Program-made: the position numbers and the translations under genes
Notes under the pieces: generated by a model
Told to the model about the DNA's origin: nothing
Database searches by the model: none
Seen by the model: the letters and a program-made list of their open reading frames with translations, nothing else
From: CAXYVX01 sp049297855
Lineage (GTDB): Bacteria > Patescibacteriota > Saccharimonadia > Saccharimonadales > Saccharimonadaceae
Assembly (NCBI GenBank): GCA_049297855.1
Contig: JBAQVB010000006.1
Span: 4,431 to 68,430 of the forward strand
Direction: 5' to 3'
Length of the DNA stretch: 64,000 nucleotides
Shown here: piece by piece, positions 8,285 to 17,900 of the stretch
Position numbering within the stretch: position 1 is the first letter of the stretch
How the letters are laid out: every line of letters starts with the position of its first letter

Positions 8285-8992
8285 ATGGCAGAAGAAAATA
8301 CGAAGACAACAAAGCCGGTTGAGACCGCGGCGGTGGCGCAAGCCAATCGTAATGGTGAAGCGGCGACTAATAAATTCAGTCGCGCCAAGAATTTTTCCTC
8401 GGATAATTTTACGGGTGGTCGACGCAATGATCGTGGTCGCGGTAATCGTCGTGACGGTCGTGGACGTGGTCGGCGAGACAACAAACCGGTTGACAAAACT
8501 TTCGAGGATCAGACAATTTCCATTGATCGCGTATCACGCACGGTGGCCGGTGGCCGGCGCCTGCGTTTTAAGGCGTTGGTCGTGGTTGGTGATAGAAAGA
8601 ACCGCGTTGGCGTCGGTGTGGCGAAAGGCAATGACGTCCAATCGGCGATCGAAAAAGCCACAACTAAGGCTAAAAAATATTTGATCACGTTCCCGATGAA
8701 CACCAAGGGCGCGACCATTCCGCACGAAGTTGAAATCAAACACGGTGGTGCGCACGTGCTGCTGAAACCGGCGGCACCGGGCACGGGTCTGATTGCGGGT
8801 GGCGTGGTGCGCTCAATTTTGGGCGTCACCGGCATCACTAATATCATCAGTAAATCACTCGGCTCGGCTAACAAAGTTAACATCGCCTACGCGACGATTG
8901 ACGCTTTGCGCACACTGCAACCGCGCGACCATTGGGTGACCACCAAAGAGGCCGCTGCTCCCGCCACGAAAGGCACGAAAGGAGATAAATAA
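8285..8992 (+). CDS. rpsE: 30S ribosomal protein S5 with RG-rich N-terminal extension
   Basis: S5 acts in decoding fidelity and at the mRNA entry site. At 235 residues it is longer than the usual ~165. The S5 core begins near residue 75 (FEDQTISIDRVSRTVAGGRR) and has the GVGVAKGNDVQ and GVRxIL-type blocks. Before it lies a disordered stretch with repeated Arg/Gly (RRNDRGRGNRRDGRGRGRR). The C-terminal ~20 residues are Ala/Thr/Lys-rich. rpmD (L30), usually next, is absent. Confidence 0.96.
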   Translation: MAEENTKTTKPVETAAVAQANRNGEAATNKFSRAKNFSSDNFTGGRRNDRGRGNRRDGRGRGRRDNKPVDKTFEDQTISIDRVSRTVAGGRRLRFKALVVVGDRKNRVGVGVAKGNDVQSAIEKATTKAKKYLITFPMNTKGATIPHEVEIKHGGAHVLLKPAAPGTGLIAGGVVRSILGVTGITNIISKSLGSANKVNIAYATIDALRTLQPRDHWVTTKEAAAPATKGTKGDK

Positions 8993-9504
8993 TGAAATAC
9001 AACGAATTAAAAGTCGTCGCAAAAACTGATCGCAAGCGCGTCGGTCGCGGCATCTCGAGTGGCTACGGTAAAACCGCCGGTCGTGGTACCAAGGGCCAAA
9101 ACGCCCGCACGGGACACAAATTGCGCCTAACTTTCACGGGTAACACCGGCCGTAGCGGAGCTAGCTATGTGGCTAATTTGCCAAAATTACGTGGCTTCAA
9201 GAGTAAACGCGCACCCGCTCAAGTGGTCTATGCCGACGCCTTAAACCGATTTGCGAAACAATCCGTGAGTAATCAGTCGCTGTTCGAGGCTGGATTGATA
9301 GCCACGCCACATCAAACCGTTAAAGTCATCGCTGCAAAATCAGGCGATCCAACAACTTTTGCCGGTAAATTGAACGTATCCGGTGCTAGCGCTTCCGTGG
9401 TGGCCGCCATTACGAAAAATGGTGGTGAATTCACGAAAACTGCGGTGCCTTTACCGAAGGCGTCAGCGACGACTGAAGCTGAAACTAACACCGCAACCGA
9501 CTAA
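8992..9504 (+). CDS. rplO: 50S ribosomal protein L15
   Basis: L15 is an assembly protein of the large subunit. The N-terminal half has RVGRGISSGYGKTAGRGTKGQ and FKSKRA, as expected. The 170-residue length includes a Thr/Ala tail. It directly follows rpsE with a one-base overlap, so there is no rpmD. secY, its usual neighbour, is 10 kb away. A terminator follows. Confidence 0.96.
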   Translation: MKYNELKVVAKTDRKRVGRGISSGYGKTAGRGTKGQNARTGHKLRLTFTGNTGRSGASYVANLPKLRGFKSKRAPAQVVYADALNRFAKQSVSNQSLFEAGLIATPHQTVKVIAAKSGDPTTFAGKLNVSGASASVVAAITKNGGEFTKTAVPLPKASATTEAETNTATD

Positions 9505-9527
9505 TCGTAGCCGTTCGCGCTCGTTCG

Positions 9528-9561
9528 CCACCAGCCATCGACGCATTGCCGGTGGTTTTTT
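9528..9561 (+). terminator. Intrinsic terminator after rplO
   Basis: CCACC (9528-9532) pairs with GGTGG (9551-9555), extended inward by GC/GC around one mismatch, and is followed by six T. It ends the second ribosomal block. Confidence 0.7.
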
Positions 9562-9615
9562 GTCGTGACGGTGGATAACTATGACCATCCGTTGCTGGTG
9601 AATAATTCACGCTTG

Positions 9616-9624
9616 TGGTAGAAT
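9616..9624 (+). promoter_or_regulatory. Extended -10 promoter of the first histidine kinase
   Basis: TGGTAGAAT. The hexamer ends 8 bases before ATG 9632, so transcription would begin at or next to the start codon. An earlier in-frame ATG (9623) overlaps the box itself and is therefore unlikely. Confidence 0.6.
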
Positions 9625-9631
9625 GAGTTAC

Positions 9632-11200
9632 ATGGATGACCACGATCGAGACGTTAAGCGCATGGATCCTAATGAGCCGGTTTTATTTCGCTTACGTGAT
9701 TTTTATGTTAAGTTTCATCGCCAAATTATTATTTTGGCCATTCTTTTGCAAATTTTTACCATCGGTATTCTACTGGCACTATTTGTGACGTTAATTACTA
9801 AACAGCCGACGTGGGAAATTATGTTAATAATAGCGGGTGTCGCCACTGTGATTGAGCTCGTCGGTGGTTTTTTGCTGATCGGTTTTACGATGCGACCGCT
9901 CAAAATTGTTAGTCGACTCATTGATCACAAATTGGATGACAACACAGAGCCCTTAAACCTCAACGAAGCCGTGTTTCATGATTTTGGCATGTCGCCTTTT
10001 ACCGACAGTGTAAAACACGCTTTGGCCGGGTCAACCACCAGAGCAACCGTAAAAGCGCAGCTAAATTCTGGCATATTCGATAAAACCTCTTTAAATTTTC
10101 TCAACCGTTTGCCAATCGGGCTGATTGCGTTGAACGCGAATGGCGTCTTGGTGTTCGCCAATGCGCTGGCGCCACTAGTGCAGGGTGAGATAGAACTTGA
10201 TTTTACGGGTTTCGAAGAAACCTTGTCATCGTTTTTGATTGCCGCAAAACAGAACGCGATTTCACGACAAAAATCCTGGCTACGCGTTCAGAATCATCCC
10301 CGAAAAAATGACGAAGCGGATAGCGATCGTCGGATTTACGATGTGATAGCCAGTTATGACCGCGACGCGCCAGGTGATGCGGAAACCGTTATTGTCACGA
10401 TTGATCAAACCGATAGCTATCGTGATGATGAAACCGGGATGGATTTTGTTGCCCTGGCGGCGCACGAGTTGCGCAGTCCGATCACGCTGATTCGCGGTTA
10501 TCTGGAGATTTTGGGCGATCAGTTGCCACACTTAACCGACCAACAGCAAAAAATCATGGATTCACTGAATGTCAGCGCTCACCGCTTATCGAGTTACGTT
10601 TCAAATGTTTTGAACGTTAGCCATTTCGATCATCGTCATTTGCAACTTGAACTCAAAGAAGTTAGCGTTGATACTATCATCAGCGATATCCGCTCTGACA
10701 TGGAATTACGCGCCCGCACGGTTGGGCGAAAACTTATTTTCAATATCCCAAATGATCTGCCGACGGTCGCAGCCGACCGTTCGTCGATTTCCGAAGTCGT
10801 GTCTAATCTGATAGATAATGCTGTTAAATATTCACATGACGGCGGATTGGTAGAAGTTTCGGCCAAAACAGCGGGCGATTTCGTTGATATTGCAGTGGCC
10901 GATCAGGGCATCGGTATTCCGGGCAATGTAGCGGAGCATTTGTTTGACAAATTTTACAGATCGCACAAGAGCTCCAGTGTGGTTGGTGGCACCGGTCTCG
11001 GCCTCTATATTTCGCGCGCCATCGTCGAGAGTCACGGCGGTCATATCTCGGTGGAATCGGTCGAGGATAAAGGGTCGATCTTTACGTTTAGCTTGCCGAT
11101 TTTTGCGAGCGTCGCAGATAAAATCGCTAGCGGTAACAACGTTGAACTAATTCGCGACAACGAACCGCGCATCAATAATCACGGTTTCACCGAATCATAA
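9632..11200 (+). CDS. Membrane sensor histidine kinase
   Basis: Sensor kinase without an adjacent regulator. Two membrane helices (about 30-55 and 60-85) precede a PAS-like region (FVFANALAPL, ~170-260), a HisKA domain with H-box LAAHELRSPITLIRGY (His ~278), and a HATPase domain with N-box NLIDNAVKYS, DQGIGIP and GTGLGLYISR. The frame allows ATG 9623, but that codon lies in the -10 box; ATG 9632 fits a leaderless start, giving 522 residues. No Shine-Dalgarno is seen. The signal is unknown. Confidence 0.92.
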   Translation: MDDHDRDVKRMDPNEPVLFRLRDFYVKFHRQIIILAILLQIFTIGILLALFVTLITKQPTWEIMLIIAGVATVIELVGGFLLIGFTMRPLKIVSRLIDHKLDDNTEPLNLNEAVFHDFGMSPFTDSVKHALAGSTTRATVKAQLNSGIFDKTSLNFLNRLPIGLIALNANGVLVFANALAPLVQGEIELDFTGFEETLSSFLIAAKQNAISRQKSWLRVQNHPRKNDEADSDRRIYDVIASYDRDAPGDAETVIVTIDQTDSYRDDETGMDFVALAAHELRSPITLIRGYLEILGDQLPHLTDQQQKIMDSLNVSAHRLSSYVSNVLNVSHFDHRHLQLELKEVSVDTIISDIRSDMELRARTVGRKLIFNIPNDLPTVAADRSSISEVVSNLIDNAVKYSHDGGLVEVSAKTAGDFVDIAVADQGIGIPGNVAEHLFDKFYRSHKSSSVVGGTGLGLYISRAIVESHGGHISVESVEDKGSIFTFSLPIFASVADKIASGNNVELIRDNEPRINNHGFTES

Positions 11201-11229
11201 ACCGGTGATTTGGCGATTGAAGGCTAATT

Positions 11230-11238
11230 TGATAAAAT
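11230..11238 (+). promoter_or_regulatory. Extended -10 promoter of tRNA-Glu
   Basis: TGATAAAAT ends 12 bases before the mature tRNA 5' end. Confidence 0.6.
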
Positions 11239-11249
11239 ATATCCGTTAT

Positions 11250-11324
11250 GGTTCGATCGTCTAACGGTTAGGACATCAGGTTCTCATCCTGACAATCCGG
11301 GTTCGATTCCCGGTCGGATCACCA
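11250..11324 (+). tRNA. tRNA-Glu (anticodon CUC)
   Basis: A full cloverleaf can be drawn. The acceptor GGTTCGA pairs with TCGGATC; the anticodon stem TCAGG/CCTGA holds loop TTCTCAT, giving anticodon CTC; the T arm is CGGGTTCGATTCCCGG. Discriminator A and an encoded CCA (11322-11324) follow. It has its own promoter and stands alone between two kinase genes. Confidence 0.95.
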
Positions 11325-11603
11325 GAATTTTGTCAAATCATTTGCCGTTGAATTAGATGCGTCTAAAGAATTTATCGAAAAATATCAGTTCAGCCGCGAC
11401 AAAACCGGTAGAGAATTAGCATCGCAACGGCTTAATTGTGGCGACATTGGATGGCATTGGTTTGGTTTGATTTTTTACGTGTGTTTTTTATTGTAATGTA
11501 CGCGACTGCACGATATCATCAGGCGTGGATCAGTTGTTTTCATACTTTACCAGCGAAATCACCAGTTCGGTGCAATTTGGCACTTTTTATTTTGGGCTGA
11601 TTC
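11325..11603. other. Non-coding stretch between tRNA-Glu and kinase
   Basis: About 280 bases without a convincing reading frame. A weak GTGC/GCAC hairpin followed by TTTTT (11570-11588) could act as a terminator. I see no further RNA gene or repeat. Confidence 0.4.
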
Positions 11604-11612
11604 TGTTAAAAT
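11604..11612 (+). promoter_or_regulatory. Extended -10 promoter of the PAS kinase operon
   Basis: TGTTAAAAT followed after about 10 bases by AAAGGA and the kinase start. This gene has a short leader with a ribosome-binding site. Confidence 0.6.
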
Positions 11613-11633
11613 GTCTATGGTAAAGGATATTTG

Positions 11634-12896
11634 GTGGGATTTTTAGATCATTTGGTGAACAAAAAAGCATATAACGCGCGAACGTCGCAGCTGTCGACTG
11701 AGCGCGGTGATTTAGCTGACGCCGTTATTCATGAAATTAGCGAAGGCGTAGTCGTGACGGACGATAAAGGGATTATTTCCTTGTTTAATTCGGGCGCGGC
11801 GACGCTGACTGGTTGGAAAACGGATGAGGTAATTAATTTGGATTACAGAACGGTTTTTAAGTTGTTTGATAAAACGAAGCACCCACTAGCGGATGCGGCC
11901 AATCCGATTATCGAATCGCAACGCTCCCAGGCGCCAGCCTCCAACAATGATTGTTATCTCGAAACCAGGTCTGGCAACCAGCTTTTAATTTCCATGAGCG
12001 CGATGCCGTTGTTAAAATCCGTGCGCGATAAGTTAAGCAAGCAAGACGTTGTTCAGATGAGTAATCTAGTAATCACGTTTCGTGATGTGACAGCGGAACG
12101 CGCCGACCAAAATCAACAAACCGAATTCATTTCCACCGCCAGTCACGAGATGCGCACACCGGTAGCAATTATTGAAGGATACCTGGCGATGCTACTTAAT
12201 CCGACGACATCAACGGTCGATGCGCGCGGTTTAGGCTACGCGAAAAAGGCTCATGAGGCGGCACAACATCTGGGTCGTTTGTTCCAGGATTTGTTGGACG
12301 TGACCAAGGCGGATGATCATCGTACGCTCACTAACATGATTTTAGTAAACGCCGGCGATGCAGCTAAACAAGTGGTGCAAGAGTTTCAACCGATGGCTGC
12401 ACGCAAGTCGCTGCGCCTAACTTACGATCAGAACGACGGTATCAGCGTCGATCATGGTGACAGAGTAATCGTGCCACTTTACGTCATCTATGTTGATTAC
12501 GATCAGCTCAAGGAAATTTTGGGTAATTTAGTGGAAAACGCTCTTAAGTATACCAAAATGGGTGGTGTGACGGTTGGGGTGCGAGATGATGCGGGCCGGG
12601 TGCGCTTTGAGGTGCGTGACACTGGTATCGGCATCCCGCCAGAGGATTTGCCGCATCTGTTTCAGAAGTTTTACCGCGTCGATAATTCGGACACACGCGA
12701 AATCGGTGGCACTGGGCTAGGATTATATTTGATCAAGAAACTGGCGAACAATATGGGTGGAGAAGTTGGGGTAGAGAGTCATTACGGTCGCGGTTCAACT
12801 TTTTGGGTGGAATTCGATAATTTGACGCGTGACGAAGCTATTCAAAAGGCTCGAATTATTAATCAACGAAATAAAACGGCGGCCACCCACCAATGA
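11634..12896 (+). CDS. Soluble PAS-domain histidine kinase
   Basis: Cytoplasmic sensor kinase; no membrane helix is seen. A PAS domain (about 30-155; VVTDDKGIISLFNSGAATLTGW) precedes HisKA with H-box STASHEMRTPVAIIEGY (His ~171) and HATPase with NLVENALKYTKMGG, DTGIGIPPEDL and GTGLGLYLIKK. Starts at GTG 11634, six bases after AAAGGA; TTG 11631 is the in-frame alternative. ATGs at 11611 and 11617 are in another frame. The regulator at 12969 follows 72 bases later and is the obvious partner. Confidence 0.92.
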   Translation: MGFLDHLVNKKAYNARTSQLSTERGDLADAVIHEISEGVVVTDDKGIISLFNSGAATLTGWKTDEVINLDYRTVFKLFDKTKHPLADAANPIIESQRSQAPASNNDCYLETRSGNQLLISMSAMPLLKSVRDKLSKQDVVQMSNLVITFRDVTAERADQNQQTEFISTASHEMRTPVAIIEGYLAMLLNPTTSTVDARGLGYAKKAHEAAQHLGRLFQDLLDVTKADDHRTLTNMILVNAGDAAKQVVQEFQPMAARKSLRLTYDQNDGISVDHGDRVIVPLYVIYVDYDQLKEILGNLVENALKYTKMGGVTVGVRDDAGRVRFEVRDTGIGIPPEDLPHLFQKFYRVDNSDTREIGGTGLGLYLIKKLANNMGGEVGVESHYGRGSTFWVEFDNLTRDEAIQKARIINQRNKTAATHQ

Positions 12897-12923
12897 TCGT
12901 TGGTTGCATAAAATAAGCATGGG

Positions 12924-12932
12924 TGCTATGAT
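12924..12932 (+). promoter_or_regulatory. Possible extended -10 box before the CheY-like gene
   Basis: TGCTATGAT between the PAS kinase and the regulator, about 37 bases before the ATG. It is weaker than the other boxes; the two genes may simply be cotranscribed. Confidence 0.4.
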
Positions 12933-12968
12933 TGGTTAAATCATAAATAATGAAAGGGACGGGCGAGC

Positions 12969-14138
12969 ATGAGTACAATTCTGTTGGTAGAAGACGATAA
13001 GTCATTACGCGAAATCTATGGCTTACGCATGCAAGCCGAAGGTTATCAGGTTGTTGAAGCGTCCGATGGCGAAGAAGGGTTAGCGCAGGCGGTAGCCAAC
13101 GCGCCGGATTTAATTGTCAGTGACGCCATGATGCCAAAAATCAGCGGTTTTGAAATGCTCGACCTTCTGAAGAGTAACGACAAAACGAAAAACATTAAGG
13201 TTATTATTATGACGGCGCTATCGTCCGACACGCAGCGACAACGCGGTGAAGGGCTCGGCGCCGATCGTTATCTGGTCAAGAGCCAGGTCGGCATCGAGGA
13301 TCTCATTAACGTAATCCATAGCGTGTTAGCCGATCGTCCAAGCAAAGCGGTATCACCAGTAGAAACGTCGTCAGGTATGACTCCAACGGTGATGCCACCG
13401 ACGGATCCAATCCCGAACTCGGTACCGGATTCGATTCCTGCCGCCGTCGTGGCGGCTCCGGCCAATGTTTTTGTGCCGACTGGTAAAACGTCCAATATTC
13501 CATCAACGCCGATGGACGTACCGACCGTCATTAATCCGATCAATTCCGCTGCCATCACTCAGGCTGCTCCCGAAACTCCGAACATCACAGCGTCACCATT
13601 TACGCCTATTGATCCGGTGGCGCGTTTAGCGTCGACCGCGCCGACATCGTCGTCTCTGAGCGCGTCGGCGCAACCGGTTTTTCGACCAGCGCCCAGTTCT
13701 CAACAGCCGTCGACATCAATGCCACAGTCGCAGCCACAACCAACAGCTACGCAATCGGCTTTTGTTGGGCAAAATCCGAGTTTAACTCAACCCGCCCCAG
13801 ATGATGATCAGGACACATCGGCTGCCAACGAGCAATTAGCCACCACAGAGCCACACGTTCTCAATGGTTTAGGTGGTATGGGTCGTGTAATTCAACCTCC
13901 CACACCAACCGAAACTTTGCATCCGCAAGTCGATATTAACGACTTGTTAGACCAAGATGCGGCCGCTAATTTGGGCCTCAGCTCATCAAATCCGACGCAA
14001 GCTCAAGCTCCATCATCCATGTCACCGAGCGCTGACGCGCCTCTGGACGAAGTGTCCGTTCAGTCCCAACTGGATGACGCTAACGCTCAGCTGCCGACTG
14101 CTTCGTCAAACACTACGCTTAAATTTAATGAGAATTAA
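12969..14138 (+). CDS. CheY-like receiver with long Pro/Ser/Thr-rich tail
   Basis: Response regulator of 389 residues. The receiver (1-122) has acidic residues ED-D at 8-10, phosphoacceptor Asp ~52 (VSDAMMP), Thr ~82 (MTALSS) and Lys ~104 (YLVKSQ). The remaining ~265 residues are low-complexity, rich in Pro, Ser, Thr, Ala and Gln, with no recognisable output domain; a few acidic patches (DDDQDTS, DINDLLDQD) could be binding sites. It lies between the PAS kinase and an RluB-like gene (6-base gap). The output is unknown. Confidence 0.85.
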   Translation: MSTILLVEDDKSLREIYGLRMQAEGYQVVEASDGEEGLAQAVANAPDLIVSDAMMPKISGFEMLDLLKSNDKTKNIKVIIMTALSSDTQRQRGEGLGADRYLVKSQVGIEDLINVIHSVLADRPSKAVSPVETSSGMTPTVMPPTDPIPNSVPDSIPAAVVAAPANVFVPTGKTSNIPSTPMDVPTVINPINSAAITQAAPETPNITASPFTPIDPVARLASTAPTSSSLSASAQPVFRPAPSSQQPSTSMPQSQPQPTATQSAFVGQNPSLTQPAPDDDQDTSAANEQLATTEPHVLNGLGGMGRVIQPPTPTETLHPQVDINDLLDQDAAANLGLSSSNPTQAQAPSSMSPSADAPLDEVSVQSQLDDANAQLPTASSNTTLKFNEN

Positions 14139-14144
14139 TTCGTC

Positions 14145-14906
14145 ATGCGATTAAACAAATTTATTGCCGGCGCTACCGGTTTGTCGCGACGTGAAGCCGA
14201 TGATTTAATCGCGCGCGGTCGTGTGTCTGTTAACGATCAGCCGGCACGTCTGGGATTACGGCTACGTGATGACGACGTTGATGTCGTGCGGTTGGATAAT
14301 CAAATTTTGCATTTGCCGCTACAGCATACTCTGATCATGATGAATAAACCGCGCGGCTATGTCAGTTCGCGTCGTGCTCAAGCGCAACATGCACACACGC
14401 TGTATGAATTATTGCCGGATCAATACGCTCGTCTCAAAACGATTGGGCGGCTCGATCGTGATTCGTCGGGGTTGATCTTATTAAATGATGACGGTGATTT
14501 GGCATTTCGGTTGACGCATCCCAAATTCGCCAAAAGCAAAACTTATTTGGTGCGACTCGATAAAGGTTTGACGCCAGACCAGCAACGACTGATTGCGGAG
14601 CGAGGTGTGGAATTACCGGACGGACCATCGCGGCTGCAGCTCGTCCTAATTGATCAACGCTCAGAGCTGTCCGATCATGATTTCTCGGCACTCAAAACTG
14701 CGCAAAAAGTGGATTTCGGCGCGCGCGAAATCTGGCGCGTCCAGATGAGCGAAGGGCGCAATCGTCAGATTCGGCGAACCTTCTCAGCGCTCGGCTACAA
14801 TGTGGAACGATTGCATCGTATCGAATTCGGCGAATACATGTTAGGGGATTTGGAATTCGGCGAAATTCGTGCCATTAAAGCAATTTCCACCGACGAAAAA
14901 AGATAG
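14145..14906 (+). CDS. 16S/23S rRNA pseudouridine synthase, RsuA/RluB family
   Basis: Makes pseudouridine in rRNA. The N-terminal S4 domain (MRLNKFIAGATGLSRREAD, 1-55) is followed by the catalytic domain with GRLDRDSSGLILL (catalytic Asp ~105) and the C-terminal RQIRRTFSALGY motif. At 253 residues it is typical of the family. Target site (RsuA-, RluB- or RluE-type) cannot be fixed from sequence alone. It follows the regulator by 6 bases and is probably cotranscribed. Confidence 0.92.
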   Translation: MRLNKFIAGATGLSRREADDLIARGRVSVNDQPARLGLRLRDDDVDVVRLDNQILHLPLQHTLIMMNKPRGYVSSRRAQAQHAHTLYELLPDQYARLKTIGRLDRDSSGLILLNDDGDLAFRLTHPKFAKSKTYLVRLDKGLTPDQQRLIAERGVELPDGPSRLQLVLIDQRSELSDHDFSALKTAQKVDFGAREIWRVQMSEGRNRQIRRTFSALGYNVERLHRIEFGEYMLGDLEFGEIRAIKAISTDEKR

Positions 14907-14927
14907 TTGCACGAAATGGCATAAACG

Positions 14928-14936
14928 TGATAGAAT
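14928..14936 (+). promoter_or_regulatory. Extended -10 promoter of the large surface protein
   Basis: TGATAGAAT, about 58 bases before the start. The leader contains the ribosome-binding site CGAGGTG. Confidence 0.6.
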
Positions 14937-14994
14937 CATAGAAGAACAAGAGAGGGCGTGTGGATGATGAATAATTACAATAAACGAGGTGACA

Positions 14995-17900
14995 ATGAAG
15001 CGTAATTGGCAGCAACGAAACGATGGGCGAAAACACAATAATGGAAGTGTGCGACATAAAGTGATGTTACGCGCGAGCGCGACAGTGACGCGAATTATAC
15101 AATTACTAAGCTCTGGTCGATCACGGACTATGGTCGCGGTCGTGATCAGCGTCGCAGTTGTGACGGTGCTTGTTGCATTGAGTGCTGGCGGCGACACTAA
15201 AGTGTATGGGGCATCCGGTAGCGGTGGAACCACTATGACATGTTATGACTGGTGTGATACTAGCGCCGGTTATGGCGTATCAACTTTTTATATAGACCGT
15301 CCCTATCTGCTAGTCAATAACCCCAACCCAGCTGGAGACAATAATATTTGTTGGTACGTCGATAAAACTACTGGGCGAACGTCTAATGATTGTATTGCGT
15401 CACCTGATAGTCCAAATAAAGGTAGTAATTCCTGTTGGCAAATGTGGCAAACATGCTTCGGCTATACGCTAAAGGGAGTTGGAACAACCGCGTATAATGC
15501 TAATCTGGCAGAGGCAGAGAATTCGTGTCGAGCTGAAGGATCTAACGCTATTACATACGCTTATGTTATGAGCGTACATCCGGGTATTCCACCTGTACCG
15601 TGGCCATTCGCGGCTGGCAAAATTGACGAGAGTCCGCCAGCTCCAAGCTGGGGTCAGACAGATCAATCAAATCAAGGTTTGGCTTGGTTTTGTAACTCCG
15701 TTGGTTCCAATGCATGGTCATCCGCTGGCAACATGCATGTTGATAACCATTACATTGGAGGTCGCAACTGGTCGTATTTGGATCGTCAAGGTAATCCGGC
15801 CAACGGCAACACTATGGTCTTTAGCCCTGGTCAGACTGCGGTTTGGTCCAGCCAAATTTGGACAAGTGCGGCTTTTCCAAATCACCGTGAAAATTGGTTC
15901 CAATGGTGGACGGATAAATCTGGAGATTGGTCGGGTGATATCGCTTCAGGGATAGTCGACGACACTGGCACTAATGCAGGTAGCGGGATCGGCGTCTATC
16001 CGCCAGACGCAAATTCGGGACCGACTGGGTTCAGCTATGGTATCAGCAATAGTGATGCCGGTAAGACGCTTTGTAATCGCTTACGTTGGGGATGGACTGA
16101 CAGCAACGGGAATTGGGCGAATCCAGATAATTACAAAGCTTGTGTCCTGATTAATTACGCCACCTACGGCGGGAATAATCGTATTTCCACTCAAGTTACA
16201 GCCACGAATAAGACATCGAACGCAAAAACCAGCACCAAATCGGTGGATAGCAATGGCACAAGAAGCGGATCGGATGAATGGGTGAACGCTTATCCTGGTG
16301 ATAACGTCCAGTGGGACTACCTGACGACGAATTGGGACACGCGATATCCAACGGCCTATGATTTTAGAACCGGTTTCTATAAAACTGATTGGTATCCTAG
16401 TGGCGGTTCGCGCGTATCGAACTTTACCCGAAAATATGGTCAATTAGGAGCAGGGGCTAGCACGTCTTGGTCGGATTCATTTCAGATTATCCCAGCTTGG
16501 GGAGGCAAAAATATTGATGAGTATTCCTCATTCCACTGGGATCCGCATTGGGCTGATTCGGGATACACCGGTTTAACTGCCCGTGCCGGCTTCCATGTTC
16601 CGTATAATTATCAAATCAAAACCACCGGAACGGGCACGCTAACTACCAATACATCCGGACAATCAAGCTGTGATGATAACCACGTGACGGTCGGAACAAA
16701 TTCATCGCTGAGTTGGACATTGAGTGCAAGTACTCCGGTTGCTGGCCACGCCGCTACAAATTCCAGGCCAGTTTCCTGGAAGGTAATAGACGGAGCCGGA
16801 AACCCAGTAGCTGTGACGGCAACCCGTGGCGGCACTGCGGTCTCCTCGCCAATGGTTTTTCAACCTATGGATAAGATCACGATTACGCTTAATTTGCCGG
16901 TTCAATCTGTGGCTGGCAATGTATTGGCATATCGCCTGATAGTTAACGACGGTGCATCAGGACCGTCTAGTACGTCCGTAGTGGAAACCGACTCAGACAA
17001 CGTAATATCCAGCGTAAGTAACACGTCATCTTGTGCTGAAAGTGCCAAATCACCATCGATTCAGGTCGACGGCGCGGATAGTCGGGCTAATAGGAACTTT
17101 ACAGGCGCTAGCGGTTCGCACGTCGCAACCAACGGATCCTGGTCGCAATATGGTCTCCTGGCCAACGGCAACATCAATAATTTCGGTTCGGCGGGATATG
17201 TTGATAACGGCGACAATAATTCGTGCACGTTACGTTTCGCCAACGTTGGTAACAGTGGGGGTAGCAACTGCTCGAGAGCGTTTGGCTCGCCAGGGAATTT
17301 TGGCAATCCGTTTAAACGAAATTTGCCAATGGTCATCGGTTCGAACAGTAATAGCAGCGACATTTTCGCTGGAGCCTCGCCCCAAAGTTGGGATAGCAAC
17401 GGCGGGCCCCTATGGTCAAGCTCGGGTTGCGTAACGCCGCACGCCGATCTAGGCTATCTCCAGGTACCGGGCGTCTATCGATACAGTGGGGGACTTCAGA
17501 TTGCAGGTGGTAGCACTGGCTGTTCCGGTATGTTTGGCACTCGCACTTACACTGACCAGATGCATGGCAACTATATAATCTACGTGAATGGCGACGTGAC
17601 CATAGCAGACAACATTAATCTAGAGTATGGACTTTCACCTGGTTCCAAAGCCTATGGATCGCTTTCCAACATCCCGCAATTTACTATTTATGCCACAGGT
17701 AATATTAATATCAATTCCAACGTCGCCCGTATTGATGCCAACCTAGTGTCGCAAACTGGCACGGTCAACGATTGTGCTAATGGCCCTGCGGGATCGGGTG
17801 TGGGTGCAGATCCTAGTTATAGAGAAAATGGTGCGTGCGGTAACCAATTAGTTGTTAACGGAGCAATTTCAACCAATACTACGCCGCGTTTGCGTCGTAC

